NCBI GenBank assembly: GCA_049282455.1
Contig: JBAPUB010000095.1
Span: 1 to 11,012, forward strand
Reading direction: 5' to 3'
DNA length: 11,012 nt
From: JBAPUB01 sp049282455
GTDB lineage: Bacteria > Actinomycetota > Actinomycetes > JAHEKZ01
The notes beneath the pieces were generated by a model, which had not been told where the DNA came from, searched no databases, and saw only the letters and a list, made by a program, of their open reading frames with translations. The position numbers were made by a program, and so were the translations under genes. Of the stretch, positions 1 to 7,685 are shown in pieces. Positions within the stretch are counted from its first letter, which is position 1, and every line of letters begins with the position of its first letter.

Positions 1-118
1 GGAACAGCTCCGCCTCAATCAGCACCTCACCGGCACCAGGTTCCCCCGGATCGGGCTGCTCAATGAGCTCGACCACCTCGTCAGCTCTGCCAAACCTCGA
101 CAACTGAGCAACCAGCAC
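1..118 (-). CDS. Quinone reductase / zinc-type alcohol dehydrogenase-like protein, N-terminal part (runs off left edge)
   Basis: Only the first 39 codons are in the window. Read on the minus strand, the frame is open from 142 to the edge. It gives a protein beginning VLVAQLSRFGRADEVVEL and continuing IEQPDPGEPGAGEVLIEAEL. This is the typical N-terminal strand pattern of the MDR (medium-chain dehydrogenase/reductase) superfamily: a beta strand, FG, E-V-x-x-x-E-x-P-D-P, then P-G-x-G-E-V-L-I-E. Within that superfamily it looks most like the quinone reductase / trans-2-enoyl-CoA reductase branch, but the catalytic and NAD(P)-binding parts lie outside the window. I chose the GTG at 118-116 because GGGAGG stands 5 nt upstream on that strand. 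An in-frame GTG at 142-140 would add 8 residues but has no Shine-Dalgarno. The gene follows the lipoprotein gene on the same strand after 92 nt. Family assignment is inferred from a short stretch. Confidence 0.6.
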   Translation of the reverse strand, partial: MLVAQLSRFGRADEVVELIEQPDPGEPGAGEVLIEAELF

Positions 119-210
119 GGCTGCCTCCCTCGTAACCGGCACCTACGGACATGCGCGATCATGCCCTTGCGGGCCGACGCTTCGTTCGAAGGCCAACAGG
201 CACATCTGCC
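119..210. other. Short intergenic gap between two minus-strand genes
   Basis: These 92 nt lie between the lipoprotein stop (211) and the dehydrogenase-like start (118). They contain the GGGAGG ribosome binding site for the downstream gene (around 124-129, read on the minus strand). There are two small inverted repeats: GCCC-TTGC-GGGC near 164-175, and CTTC-GTTC-GAAG near 179-190. Neither is followed by a T-run on the minus strand, so a terminator is possible but weak. No convincing promoter was seen. Confidence 0.4.
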
Positions 211-633
211 TTAGCCGCCAGATTCAGGTTTGGCCGGTCGGATGTACTTGGACGGCATGGCCAGACAGGCGCCGGCGGACTGGTCGGAGTGCTCCTCGAA
301 ACAAATGCCTCGACTCACCTGTGGCGCATCGGACCGCTTGTAGCTGCAGATCGCGACATTGGGATGACGGCCGTTGAAGAAGCTGGTCGTGGTGGTGTAG
401 GTGTCCCCACCGACGCGAACTGGGCTCTGTGCCGCTTCCTCGCCCTTGGCCGTGCAGGCGTCCTGGAACGTCTTGATGGCTGCCTCGTACCGCACGTAGT
501 CGGACTGAGGCACAGACGTCGATACCGACGACGAACGGGATACTCCGGCAGTTGGCGAGGCGCTCGTGCATCCGGCACAAGCGGCCGCTACTGCCAAGAC
601 CATGCCCACCAGCACGACCTGGCGGCGGCTCAC
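211..633 (-). CDS. Putative small secreted lipoprotein with four mature-domain cysteines
   Basis: A 140-residue protein of no family I recognise. The N-terminus (VSRRQVVLVGMVLAVAAACA) has a short basic n-region and a hydrophobic core ending in AAACAGC. The lipobox is not canonical: either AAA|C or CAG|C would be the lipidation site, so export is well supported but lipidation less so. A Ser/Thr-rich linker follows, then a small domain with cysteines in DAC, AIC, GIC and GAC contexts, possibly two disulfides outside the cell. The frame extends upstream to a TTG at 687, but that would overlap the end of the upstream oxidoreductase gene. The GTG at 633 is preferred because GGAGG lies 10 nt upstream, AGAGG lies closer, and the signal peptide starts there. 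It follows the Ddn-type gene after 28 nt and could be co-transcribed. It stops at the TAA at 213-211. Function unknown. Confidence 0.62.
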   Translation of the reverse strand: MSRRQVVLVGMVLAVAAACAGCTSASPTAGVSRSSSVSTSVPQSDYVRYEAAIKTFQDACTAKGEEAAQSPVRVGGDTYTTTTSFFNGRHPNVAICSYKRSDAPQVSRGICFEEHSDQSAGACLAMPSKYIRPAKPESGG

Positions 634-658
634 GGGCCTCTTGCCTCCATACGCCGAG

Positions 659-664
659 ACGTTA
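659..664 (-). promoter_or_regulatory. Possible -10 box for the lipoprotein gene
   Basis: On the minus strand TAACGT (664 to 659) matches the actinobacterial TANNNT -10 pattern and lies about 25 nt before the GTG start at 633. It overlaps the stop codon of the upstream oxidoreductase gene. No recognisable -35 accompanies it, and such hexamers occur by chance, so read-through from the upstream gene is equally possible. Confidence 0.2.
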
Positions 665-1129
665 GAGGCGCGGTTCGAGGACGACAACGGGCGTCTGGGT
701 CGACCTCAGGCCGGCATACCCGTCGAGATTGTCGTCGACCTCGGCCCAGAGCTGCCACAGCCGGTCACGCTCCGGCCCCACGGCGGCGCGGGCGCGCACC
801 GGGCGCGGAGGTTGGTGGGCCAGTCGAACGACTGCGTCAGGGTGCGCCTCGAGGTTGAGCCACCACGCGGGGTGACCCTCGTCCCAGCCGTTCATCGCGA
901 GCGTGACGAGGTTGGGGCCGTCTTCGAGGTAGCCGATGATGACGCTGCGCTCTTGCCCGGACTTGCGCCCGATGGTCGTGAGACGCAGCGCCCCCCAGCC
1001 CCGCTTGCTCGCCGTGGTCCACAGGAACCGGCCACCGCTGAGTCGGTAGAGCGCGCGGTGGACGCGCCAGAACGTGTGCACGAACCACGGTGGTTGCACC
1101 TTCGGGGGTCGAGTTGTCGCATTGCTCAT
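662..1129 (-). CDS. Ddn-type nitroreductase-family deazaflavin (F420)-dependent oxidoreductase
   Basis: A 155-residue cytoplasmic or membrane-associated protein matching the pattern of the Ddn family (deazaflavin-dependent nitroreductase, related to F420H2-dependent quinone reductases). The family hallmark is visible at about residues 50-95: LTTIGRKSGQERSVIIGYLE, followed by a strand with VTLAMNGWDEGHPAWWLNLE and then A-H-P-D-A-V-V. The G-R-K-S-G loop and the H-P-A-W-x-x-N-L segment form the F420-binding split-barrel core in characterised members. Length is typical of the family, and it appears complete. Members reduce quinones or other acceptors with F420H2; the substrate cannot be told here. 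The ATG at 1129 has an excellent GGGAGG 7 nt upstream. It is transcribed divergently from dapA. The N-terminal segment (PWFVHTFWRVHRALYRLSGG) is amphipathic and aromatic-rich, as in family members that touch the membrane. Confidence 0.9.
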   Translation of the reverse strand: MSNATTRPPKVQPPWFVHTFWRVHRALYRLSGGRFLWTTASKRGWGALRLTTIGRKSGQERSVIIGYLEDGPNLVTLAMNGWDEGHPAWWLNLEAHPDAVVRLAHQPPRPVRARAAVGPERDRLWQLWAEVDDNLDGYAGLRSTQTPVVVLEPRL

Positions 1130-1165
1130 GGCAATACCTCCCGTGGGTGCGACGCTTCCAGGCTA
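1130..1165 (-). promoter_or_regulatory. Promoter candidate and ribosome binding site of the Ddn-type gene
   Basis: On the minus strand TAGCCT (1165 to 1160) fits the TANNNT -10 pattern. Transcription from it would begin near 1153, leaving a short leader containing GGGAGG (1142 to 1137) 7 nt before the ATG. The -35 region is not recognisable. The same hexamer, TAGCCT, precedes the ftsK-like gene at the other end of the window. Confidence 0.4.
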
Positions 1166-1243
1166 CGCCCCGGCGGCGGCACCCGACAGACCGTGACTGA
1201 ACCGGTGCTGTAACGAGTGAGCCCGGCTCAGCGATGGCGACAT

Positions 1244-1287
1244 GACCCCGTCGCCGTCCGACCCCCCGAGCGGGTGGCGGCGGGGTC
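1244..1287. repeat. Imperfect 12-bp inverted repeat upstream of dapA
   Basis: GACCCCGTCGCC (1244-1255) and GGCGGCGGGGTC (1276-1287) are inverted copies with a single G-T type mismatch, separated by 20 nt. The spacer contains further CCC...GGG pairing around CGAGC. The right arm covers the expected -35 region of the dapA promoter. Because both flanking genes read outward from this region, it is not placed to act as a terminator. An operator is possible, but GC-rich sequence makes such repeats common. Confidence 0.4.
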
Positions 1288-1305
1288 CTGCCCTGCCCTG
1301 CGCGC

Positions 1306-1321
1306 TAACCTGACCGACATG
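1306..1321 (+). promoter_or_regulatory. Probable leaderless promoter of dapA
   Basis: TAACCT (1306-1311) matches the actinobacterial -10 pattern. It is followed by 7 nt and then the dapA ATG at 1319, so transcription would begin at or next to the first base of the start codon. No Shine-Dalgarno precedes this ATG, which agrees with a leaderless mRNA. No -35 element is obvious. This is inference from spacing and motif. Confidence 0.5.
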
Positions 1322-2220
1322 ACGCGCTCCGCCACTGAGCCCTTCGGTCGTGTGGTCACCGCGATGGTCACCCCCATGCACCCCGACCTGTCCATCGACC
1401 TGGACGGCGCCCAGCGGTTGGCCACCCACCTGGTCGACGCCGGCAACGACGCCCTGGTCGTGAACGGGACCACCGGAGAGTCGGCGACCACGACCGACCA
1501 CGAGCAGGAGATGCTCGTCCGCGCCGTCGTCGAGGCGGTGGGGGACCGCGCCTTGGTGATCGGCGGCGCTTCGAGCAACGACACGGTGCACGCCGTGGAG
1601 CGGGCGCGACTGGCGTACAAGGCAGGGGCTCACGGGCTGCTCGTCGTCACCCCGTACTACAACAAGCCCCAGCAGTCGGGGGTGCTCGCGCATTTCGCTG
1701 CCGTCGCCGACGCGACCCCGCTGCCGGTGATGCTGTACGACATCCCCGGCCGGACGGGCGTGGCGATCGACACGGAGACCGTGGTGCGTCTGGCCGAGTC
1801 TCACCCGCAGATCCTTGCCGTGAAGGACGCGAAGGCGGATCTCGAGGCGGCGTCCTGGGCGATCGCCCGGAGCCGGCTGGCGTGGTACTCCGGAGACGAC
1901 GCGTTGACGCTGCCGTTCCTCAGCATCGGCGCCGTCGGAGTCGTGAGCGTCGTGGCTCACGTGGCCACCGGGGCACTGGTAGCCATGACCGAGGCCTTCC
2001 GGTCCGGAGACGTCGACGAGGCGGCTACGTTGCACCGGCGCCTGCTTCCGGTGTTCTCCGGGATGTTCGCCATCCCGGGGGTCGTCAGCGCGAAAGCCGC
2101 TCTCGCACAGCTGGGGCTGCCTGCGGGGCCGGTGCGTCCACCCATGGTCGACGCCACGGAGGCTGAGCTCGCCTCGCTCGTTCTCGACCTCGCTGCCGGT
2201 GGCGTCGAGGGCTTCTCGGC

Positions 2221-2224
<4 letters not shown>
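1319..2224 (+). CDS. dapA: 4-hydroxy-tetrahydrodipicolinate synthase (dihydrodipicolinate synthase)
   Basis: A 301-residue cytoplasmic TIM-barrel aldolase. It condenses pyruvate with aspartate semialdehyde, the first committed step toward diaminopimelate and lysine. The active site is complete: NGTTGES at 50-56 (Thr51 and Thr52), TPYYNKP at 111-117 with Tyr114, LYDIPGRTG at 139-147 with the catalytic Tyr140 and Arg145, and the Schiff-base lysine Lys169 in ILAVKDAKAD. Length and spacing are normal for the family. The frame is open from 1217, but the extra N-terminal residues are not family-like, so the ATG at 1319 is chosen; it fits the leaderless promoter. The gene ends in a GTGA overlap with rnj, which suggests translational coupling. 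The dapA-rnj pair is well known in actinobacteria. Confidence 0.96.
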
Positions 2225-3933
<1,709 letters not shown>

Positions 3934-3943
3934 GGGGCACCGT

Positions 3944-4783
3944 ATGCGCGTTCTGATTTCCGCCGACATGGAGGGCGTGTCAGGGGTGGTGCACCCCGAC
4001 GACGTCGAGCCGGGCACGGCCGAGTACGCCGAGTTCCGCCATGTCATGACCGCCGACGTGAACGCCGCGGTCGCGGGCTTCTTCGACGCCGGCGCCACCG
4101 ACGTCGTCGTCAACGACTCGCACTACACGATGCGCAACCTCGTGGTCACCGAGCTGGACCCCAGAGTCCGCTACATCCGGGGGTCGCAGAAGCCGCTCGG
4201 CATGCTCGAAGGGCTCTTGGCCGACGGACACGCCTCCGTCGACGTGCTGGCCTTCGTCGGGTACCACGCCGCCGCGGGACAGCCCGGGATCCTGGCGCAC
4301 ACGCACATGGGCAACTCGATCGTGGAGGTCCGGTTCGCCGGCACACCCATGAGCGAGGGCCGGCTCAACGCGGCGGCGGCCGCGGAGGCCGGGGTGCCGC
4401 TCGTCCTGGTCACCGGGGACGACGTGACCTGCGCCGATGCGCGTGCGTACGCGCCCGGGGTGAGCACCGCTCAGGTCAAGCGGGCCATCACTCGTTACAC
4501 CGGCGAGGTCCTCCCCCCGGCAGTGGCCCAACAGCTCATCCGTACCCAGGCCCAGGCTGGGCTCTCAGCTCCGGCCCCGGTCGCGGCCGTGGCGGCGCCG
4601 TATCGGATCGAGATCGACGTGTTCGCCGAGCACCTGGCCGTGGCTGCCTCGCGGGTCCCCGACTCGACCAGGACGGGTCCTCGCACGGTCGCGGTCGAGG
4701 CTGCCACCATGCTCGAGGCCTACCTGCGGTTCCGGCTGGCCACCGTGCTGATCGGGTCGGCCGTGGTGGGCGACTGGGGCTGA
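3944..4783 (+). CDS. M55-family D-aminopeptidase (DppA-like)
   Basis: A 279-residue zinc metallopeptidase resembling Bacillus subtilis DppA, which releases N-terminal D-amino acids from peptides such as D-Ala-D-Ala. The residues corresponding to the DppA zinc ligands and active site are present: Asp8 and Glu10 in ISADMEGVSG, His60 in VNDSHYTMRN, His108 in FVGYHAAAG, His119 in GILAHTH (catalytic histidine position), and Glu138 in MSEGRLNA. Length matches DppA, and there is no signal peptide, so it acts in the cytoplasm. The start ATG lies about 7 nt after GAGGGG, which overlaps the rnj stop region. The gap to rnj is only 10 nt, so it is probably co-transcribed with dapA-rnj. It is followed by a peptide-type ABC importer, as in the B. 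subtilis dpp operon, which suggests it processes imported peptides. Substrate specificity is inferred, not proven. Confidence 0.92.
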   Translation: MRVLISADMEGVSGVVHPDDVEPGTAEYAEFRHVMTADVNAAVAGFFDAGATDVVVNDSHYTMRNLVVTELDPRVRYIRGSQKPLGMLEGLLADGHASVDVLAFVGYHAAAGQPGILAHTHMGNSIVEVRFAGTPMSEGRLNAAAAAEAGVPLVLVTGDDVTCADARAYAPGVSTAQVKRAITRYTGEVLPPAVAQQLIRTQAQAGLSAPAPVAAVAAPYRIEIDVFAEHLAVAASRVPDSTRTGPRTVAVEAATMLEAYLRFRLATVLIGSAVVGDWG

Positions 4784-4840
4784 GGTTCGCCGCTGTTCGA
4801 CAATTCGGTAACGACGCGGCCCGGGTGGCCCAGGGTGCGT

Positions 4841-4873
4841 CAGACCGGGGCTAGGGTGCGACCACCCGGTCTG
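4841..4873. repeat. Perfect 9-bp inverted repeat flanking a -10-like box
   Basis: CAGACCGGG (4841-4849) and CCCGGTCTG (4865-4873) are exact inverted copies separated by 15 nt. The TAGGGT -10-like hexamer (4852-4857) lies inside the spacer. Arm centres are 24 bp apart. The layout fits a repressor operator bridging a promoter, or an RNA stem if transcription starts further upstream. Confidence 0.5.
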
Positions 4874-4895
4874 CCGGGTGTAGTCGATGACCCGG
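4863..4895 (+). promoter_or_regulatory. Two mutually exclusive hairpins in the binding-protein leader
   Basis: CACCCGG (4863-4869), TCTG, CCGGGTG (4874-4880) forms a 7-bp stem with a 4-nt loop. The right arm can instead pair, as CCGGGT (4874-4879), with ACCCGG (4890-4895), which abuts the Shine-Dalgarno AAGGGG at 4896-4901. The two structures share the same bases and cannot form together. The left arm of the first also competes with the 9-bp repeat at 4841-4873. Regulation by alternative folding is inference. Confidence 0.35.
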
Positions 4896-4909
4896 AAGGG
4901 GTTGGGCAC

Positions 4910-6589
4910 GTGCGATTCATGGGGAGGCGGACTCTGTCCGCGGCAGTGGGGATGGCAGCGGTGGGCCTGGTGCTGGCCGCCTGCGGGGGGAGCAGTGACA
5001 GCGGCGGCGGCGGAGGCACGACCAGCGCGCTGTTCCGGATGGGCAGCGGAAGCACGATCGACTCGTTGAACCCGTTCGTGGCGTTCAACCAGCTGGCCTA
5101 CAACACATTCTTCTACAACTACCCGTCGATGGTGCAGTACAACAAGGACCTCGACTTCGCCCCCTACATGGCCGACTCCTGGACCACCAGCGCTGACGGC
5201 AAGACCTGGACGTTCAAGATCCACCCGGACGCCAAGTGGTCCGACGGTGAGACCCTCGACGCCACCGACGTCGCGTGGACGTACAGCACCCTGATCAAGT
5301 ACAAGAAGGGCGGCGCCGCCAACTGGGCGGGCACGATCGCCTACCTGAAGTCGGTCAAGGCGACCGATCCGACCACTGCCGTGTTCACCTACAGCACTCC
5401 GGTGGCCAACGTGCTGAGCCAGCTCGCCCAGGTGCCGATCCTGCCCGAGCAGTTCTGGGGCCAGTACGCGACCGGCAAGGACGGTGCCGACCTGAAGAGC
5501 GCCAAGATCGCCCCGTCGTCGGACAACCCCATGATCGCGGGCGGCCCGTTCCAGGTCGTCGGCTACACACCCAAGGACGTCATCCAGTTCAAGACGAACG
5601 CGGACTACTTCGGCACGATGCCGAAGATCCCGGGATTCGCCGTGAAGATGTACACCAATGACGACGCGATGGTCACGGCGCTGAAAAACGGCGAGATCGA
5701 CTTCATCGACGGGCTCCCGTCGGAGCAGGTCGATGCCATGACGCAGGCGGGCTTCCAGGTCGCCAACGTGTCCGGTGTCGAGTGGCACGACCTGATCATC
5801 AACAGCAGCCCGAACAAGACCACCCATCCTGAGCTCGCGAACCTGAAGGTGCGTGAGGCGATGGAGTACGCGCTCAACCGGCAGGCGTTCATCGACACGA
5901 TCTGGCCGAACGCGGCCGAGCCGGGTGCGGCGATCGTCCCGCCGGCGACCAACTCGCCGACGACTCCGTGGTCGGACACCTCGATCCAGCCGCTGCCCAA
6001 CGACCCGGCCAAGGCCAACCAGATCCTGGACGGTCTTGGCTTCAAGGCGGGGTCCGACGGAATCCGCGTGGCCAACGGCGTGCGGATGAGCTACCAGATG
6101 ATCGTCCCGTCGTCGATGAGCAAGTCGAGCCGGGTGTTCGACCTGTTCCAGCAGCAGTTCAAGGGGGTCGGCATCGAGCTGAGCCTGAAGCTGCTGGACG
6201 ACTCCGCGGCGTTCGACGCGATCACGGCGCCGGACAACACCTACGCGAACTTCGACCTGGCGTACTGGGACTGGGTTCCGCTCATCGACCCGGACTTCAT
6301 CCTGTCCGTCCTTACCTGCGACCAGTACGGCGGTTGGAGCGACACGGGTTACTGCGACCCGAAGTACGACGCTCTCTACGCCAAGCAGGCAAGCCAGATC
6401 GATCCCGCCGCTCGGGTGGACACCGTGCACCAGATGCAGCAGATGATCCACGAGGCCCGTCCGTACGTCGTCCTTGCGTACAACAACGCGCTCAACGCGA
6501 CGGCACCTGGTTGGTCGGGTCTGGAGGACAGCCCGCAGGGTCAGTTCAACAACCTGTCCACCGACAGTCTGGTGAACGTGCACCAGTAG
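4910..6589 (+). CDS. Peptide-type ABC transporter substrate-binding lipoprotein (SBP_bac_5 family)
   Basis: A 559-residue extracellular binding protein anchored by a lipid. The signal peptide (MRFMGRRTLSAAVGMAAVGL) ends in the clear lipobox L22-A23-A24-C25 and is followed by a Gly/Ser linker. The family 5 (DppA/OppA/nickel-binding type) pattern is evident: an early IDSLNPF segment, then LDFAPYMADSWTTSADGKTW, KIHPDAKWSDGETL and DATDVAWTYS at about residues 80-125. The C-terminal half has VREAMEYALNRQAFID. Length is typical. The GTG at 4910 is chosen because AAGGGG lies 8 nt upstream; an ATG three codons later (4919) is possible, and the open frame further upstream has no signal-peptide logic. 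It is the first gene of a five-gene importer set. Family members bind di/oligopeptides but also nickel, sugars or opines, so the peptide assignment rests partly on the neighbouring D-aminopeptidase. Confidence 0.93.
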   Translation: MRFMGRRTLSAAVGMAAVGLVLAACGGSSDSGGGGGTTSALFRMGSGSTIDSLNPFVAFNQLAYNTFFYNYPSMVQYNKDLDFAPYMADSWTTSADGKTWTFKIHPDAKWSDGETLDATDVAWTYSTLIKYKKGGAANWAGTIAYLKSVKATDPTTAVFTYSTPVANVLSQLAQVPILPEQFWGQYATGKDGADLKSAKIAPSSDNPMIAGGPFQVVGYTPKDVIQFKTNADYFGTMPKIPGFAVKMYTNDDAMVTALKNGEIDFIDGLPSEQVDAMTQAGFQVANVSGVEWHDLIINSSPNKTTHPELANLKVREAMEYALNRQAFIDTIWPNAAEPGAAIVPPATNSPTTPWSDTSIQPLPNDPAKANQILDGLGFKAGSDGIRVANGVRMSYQMIVPSSMSKSSRVFDLFQQQFKGVGIELSLKLLDDSAAFDAITAPDNTYANFDLAYWDWVPLIDPDFILSVLTCDQYGGWSDTGYCDPKYDALYAKQASQIDPAARVDTVHQMQQMIHEARPYVVLAYNNALNATAPGWSGLEDSPQGQFNNLSTDSLVNVHQ

Positions 6590-6597
6590 CAGTCAGG

Positions 6598-6632
6598 GCT
6601 CGGTGTGGGGCGCGCTTCGCCCCACACCGAGC
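6598..6632 (+). terminator. 15-bp perfect intercistronic hairpin (attenuator or mRNA-stabilising stem)
   Basis: GCTCGGTGTGGGGCG (6598-6612) and CGCCCCACACCGAGC (6618-6632) pair perfectly around a 5-nt loop (CGCTT), starting 8 nt after the binding-protein stop codon. No T-run follows, so it is not a classical intrinsic terminator. Stems at this place in importer operons often protect the binding-protein mRNA or reduce read-through, giving more binding protein than permease. The structure is certain from sequence; its effect is inference. Confidence 0.75.
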
Positions 6633-6707
6633 GCGACGCCCGGGGGGCTGGCGTCTTCTCCCCGCCGAGGTCCATCGTCGGGAGAAGTGAGGAGGTTCAG
6701 GAAGCAC

Positions 6708-7685
6708 GTGCAGCGTACCGACTGGCTGATCCGGCGCCTCGTGCGGGCGCTGGTCACGACGTTCGTCGTGGTGACCTTCAACTTCCTGCTCTTCCGGGTG
6801 ATGCCCGGCGACGCGGTGTCGAACCTGTCCCGCATACCGCACGCCACTCCGGCCCTCAAGGCCGAGATCGCCGCGCAGTTCGGGCTGGACAAGTCGATCC
6901 CCCAGCAGTACGTGGCCTACCTGGGGCAGCTGGTGCACGGCAACCTCGGGATCTCCTACCAGAGCCAGCAGTCGGTGGTGTCGGTCCTGTGGGACGCGAT
7001 CACCCACTCGATCCCCATGGTCACCCTCGGCACGGTGCTGTCGATCATCTTGGGCATCGCCTCGGGGCTGTGGGCGGCGTGGCGGCGTGGCGGCTGGCAG
7101 GAGAAGGCGTCGACGTCGTCGGCGATGTTCTTCTACTCGCTGCCCACGCAGTTCCTCGGCCTGATGCTCATCCTGGTCTTCGTCGGCTGGCTGGGCTGGT
7201 TTCCCTCAGGGGGTACCGGCAACGAGTTCAACTTCCTCACCCAGAGCAGCGGCGCCACCACAATGACCAACGAGCTGCGCGGCATGTTCCTGCCCTCGCT
7301 CACGCTGGCCTTGATCCTGTACGGGCAGTACACGCTGATCGTCCGGTCGGGCCTGCTCGAGACCTTGGGTGAGGACTACGTGCTCACCGCGAAGGCCAAG
7401 GGCCTGAGTGACCGCCGCATCATGCTGACCCACGCGTTCCGCAACGGGATGCTCCCGGTCGTCACGCTGATCGCGCTGTCCTTCGGCTTCATCGCCGCCG
7501 GAACCATCCTCATCGAGGACGTCTTCTCCTACCACGGGCTCGGCCTTCTCGTCGCCGACGCCATCCGGGCGCGCGACTACCCGCTTCTTCAGGGAGCGTT
7601 CCTACTGATCTGCGTCTCTGTCATCTTCTTCAACCTGGTCGCCGACCTGCTCTACTTCAAGCTCGACCCGAGGATTACCACGTGA
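6708..7685 (+). CDS. Peptide-type ABC transporter permease, DppB/OppB type
   Basis: A 325-residue inner-membrane permease of the binding-protein-dependent transport family. Hydrophobic segments lie at about 14-32, 104-124, 138-162, 193-213, 250-272 and 296-316, consistent with six membrane helices. A long external loop between the first two carries the DppB-like FRVMPGDAV and FGLDKSIPQQYVAYLGQLVHG features. The cytoplasmic EAA loop that docks on the ATPase is at about 221-248 (GEDYVLTAKAKGLSDRRIML then THAFRN). The start is GTG at 6708, with AGGA 5 nt upstream and a GGAGG a little further. The open frame reaches further upstream, but through the 6598-6632 hairpin. It overlaps the second permease gene by 4 nt (GTGA). 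It is separated from the binding-protein gene by 118 nt containing that hairpin. Confidence 0.93.
   Translation: MQRTDWLIRRLVRALVTTFVVVTFNFLLFRVMPGDAVSNLSRIPHATPALKAEIAAQFGLDKSIPQQYVAYLGQLVHGNLGISYQSQQSVVSVLWDAITHSIPMVTLGTVLSIILGIASGLWAAWRRGGWQEKASTSSAMFFYSLPTQFLGLMLILVFVGWLGWFPSGGTGNEFNFLTQSSGATTMTNELRGMFLPSLTLALILYGQYTLIVRSGLLETLGEDYVLTAKAKGLSDRRIMLTHAFRNGMLPVVTLIALSFGFIAAGTILIEDVFSYHGLGLLVADAIRARDYPLLQGAFLLICVSVIFFNLVADLLYFKLDPRITT

Larger units (their letters stand above)
4784..4909. promoter_or_regulatory. Regulatory-looking leader before the substrate-binding protein gene
   Basis: The 126 nt between the M55 gene and the binding-protein gene hold a -10-like TAGGGT at 4852-4857 (start near 4863, about 46 nt leader). 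A Shine-Dalgarno, AAGGGG at 4896-4901, lies 8 nt before the GTG start. Several overlapping inverted repeats (listed separately) surround these elements. An AGGGTGCG direct repeat occurs at 4832-4839 and 4853-4860, 21 bp apart. No good -35 hexamer is visible. The gap and the motifs suggest the importer has its own promoter and control, separate from dapA-rnj. Confidence 0.45.

Noticed and set aside
19..162. 47-codon minus-strand frame starting at ATG 162
   Set aside because: Overlaps the MDR-like gene start in another frame, is rich in Arg/Cys/Trp/Ser, and has no ribosome binding site.
151..858. 235-codon plus-strand frame at the left side
   Set aside because: Antisense to the lipoprotein and Ddn-type genes, both of which have signal-peptide or family motifs and ribosome binding sites. 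The plus frame is Arg/Gly-rich with none.
4835..4909. Longer N-terminus for the binding protein
   Set aside because: It would put 25 residues before the signal peptide and use no Shine-Dalgarno. The region instead holds promoter-like and repeat elements.
4565..6583. 672-codon open frame on the minus strand over the binding-protein gene
   Set aside because: It is antisense to a clear SBP gene. Its product is Arg/Val/His-rich with no domain pattern, as expected for a shadow frame in high-GC coding DNA.
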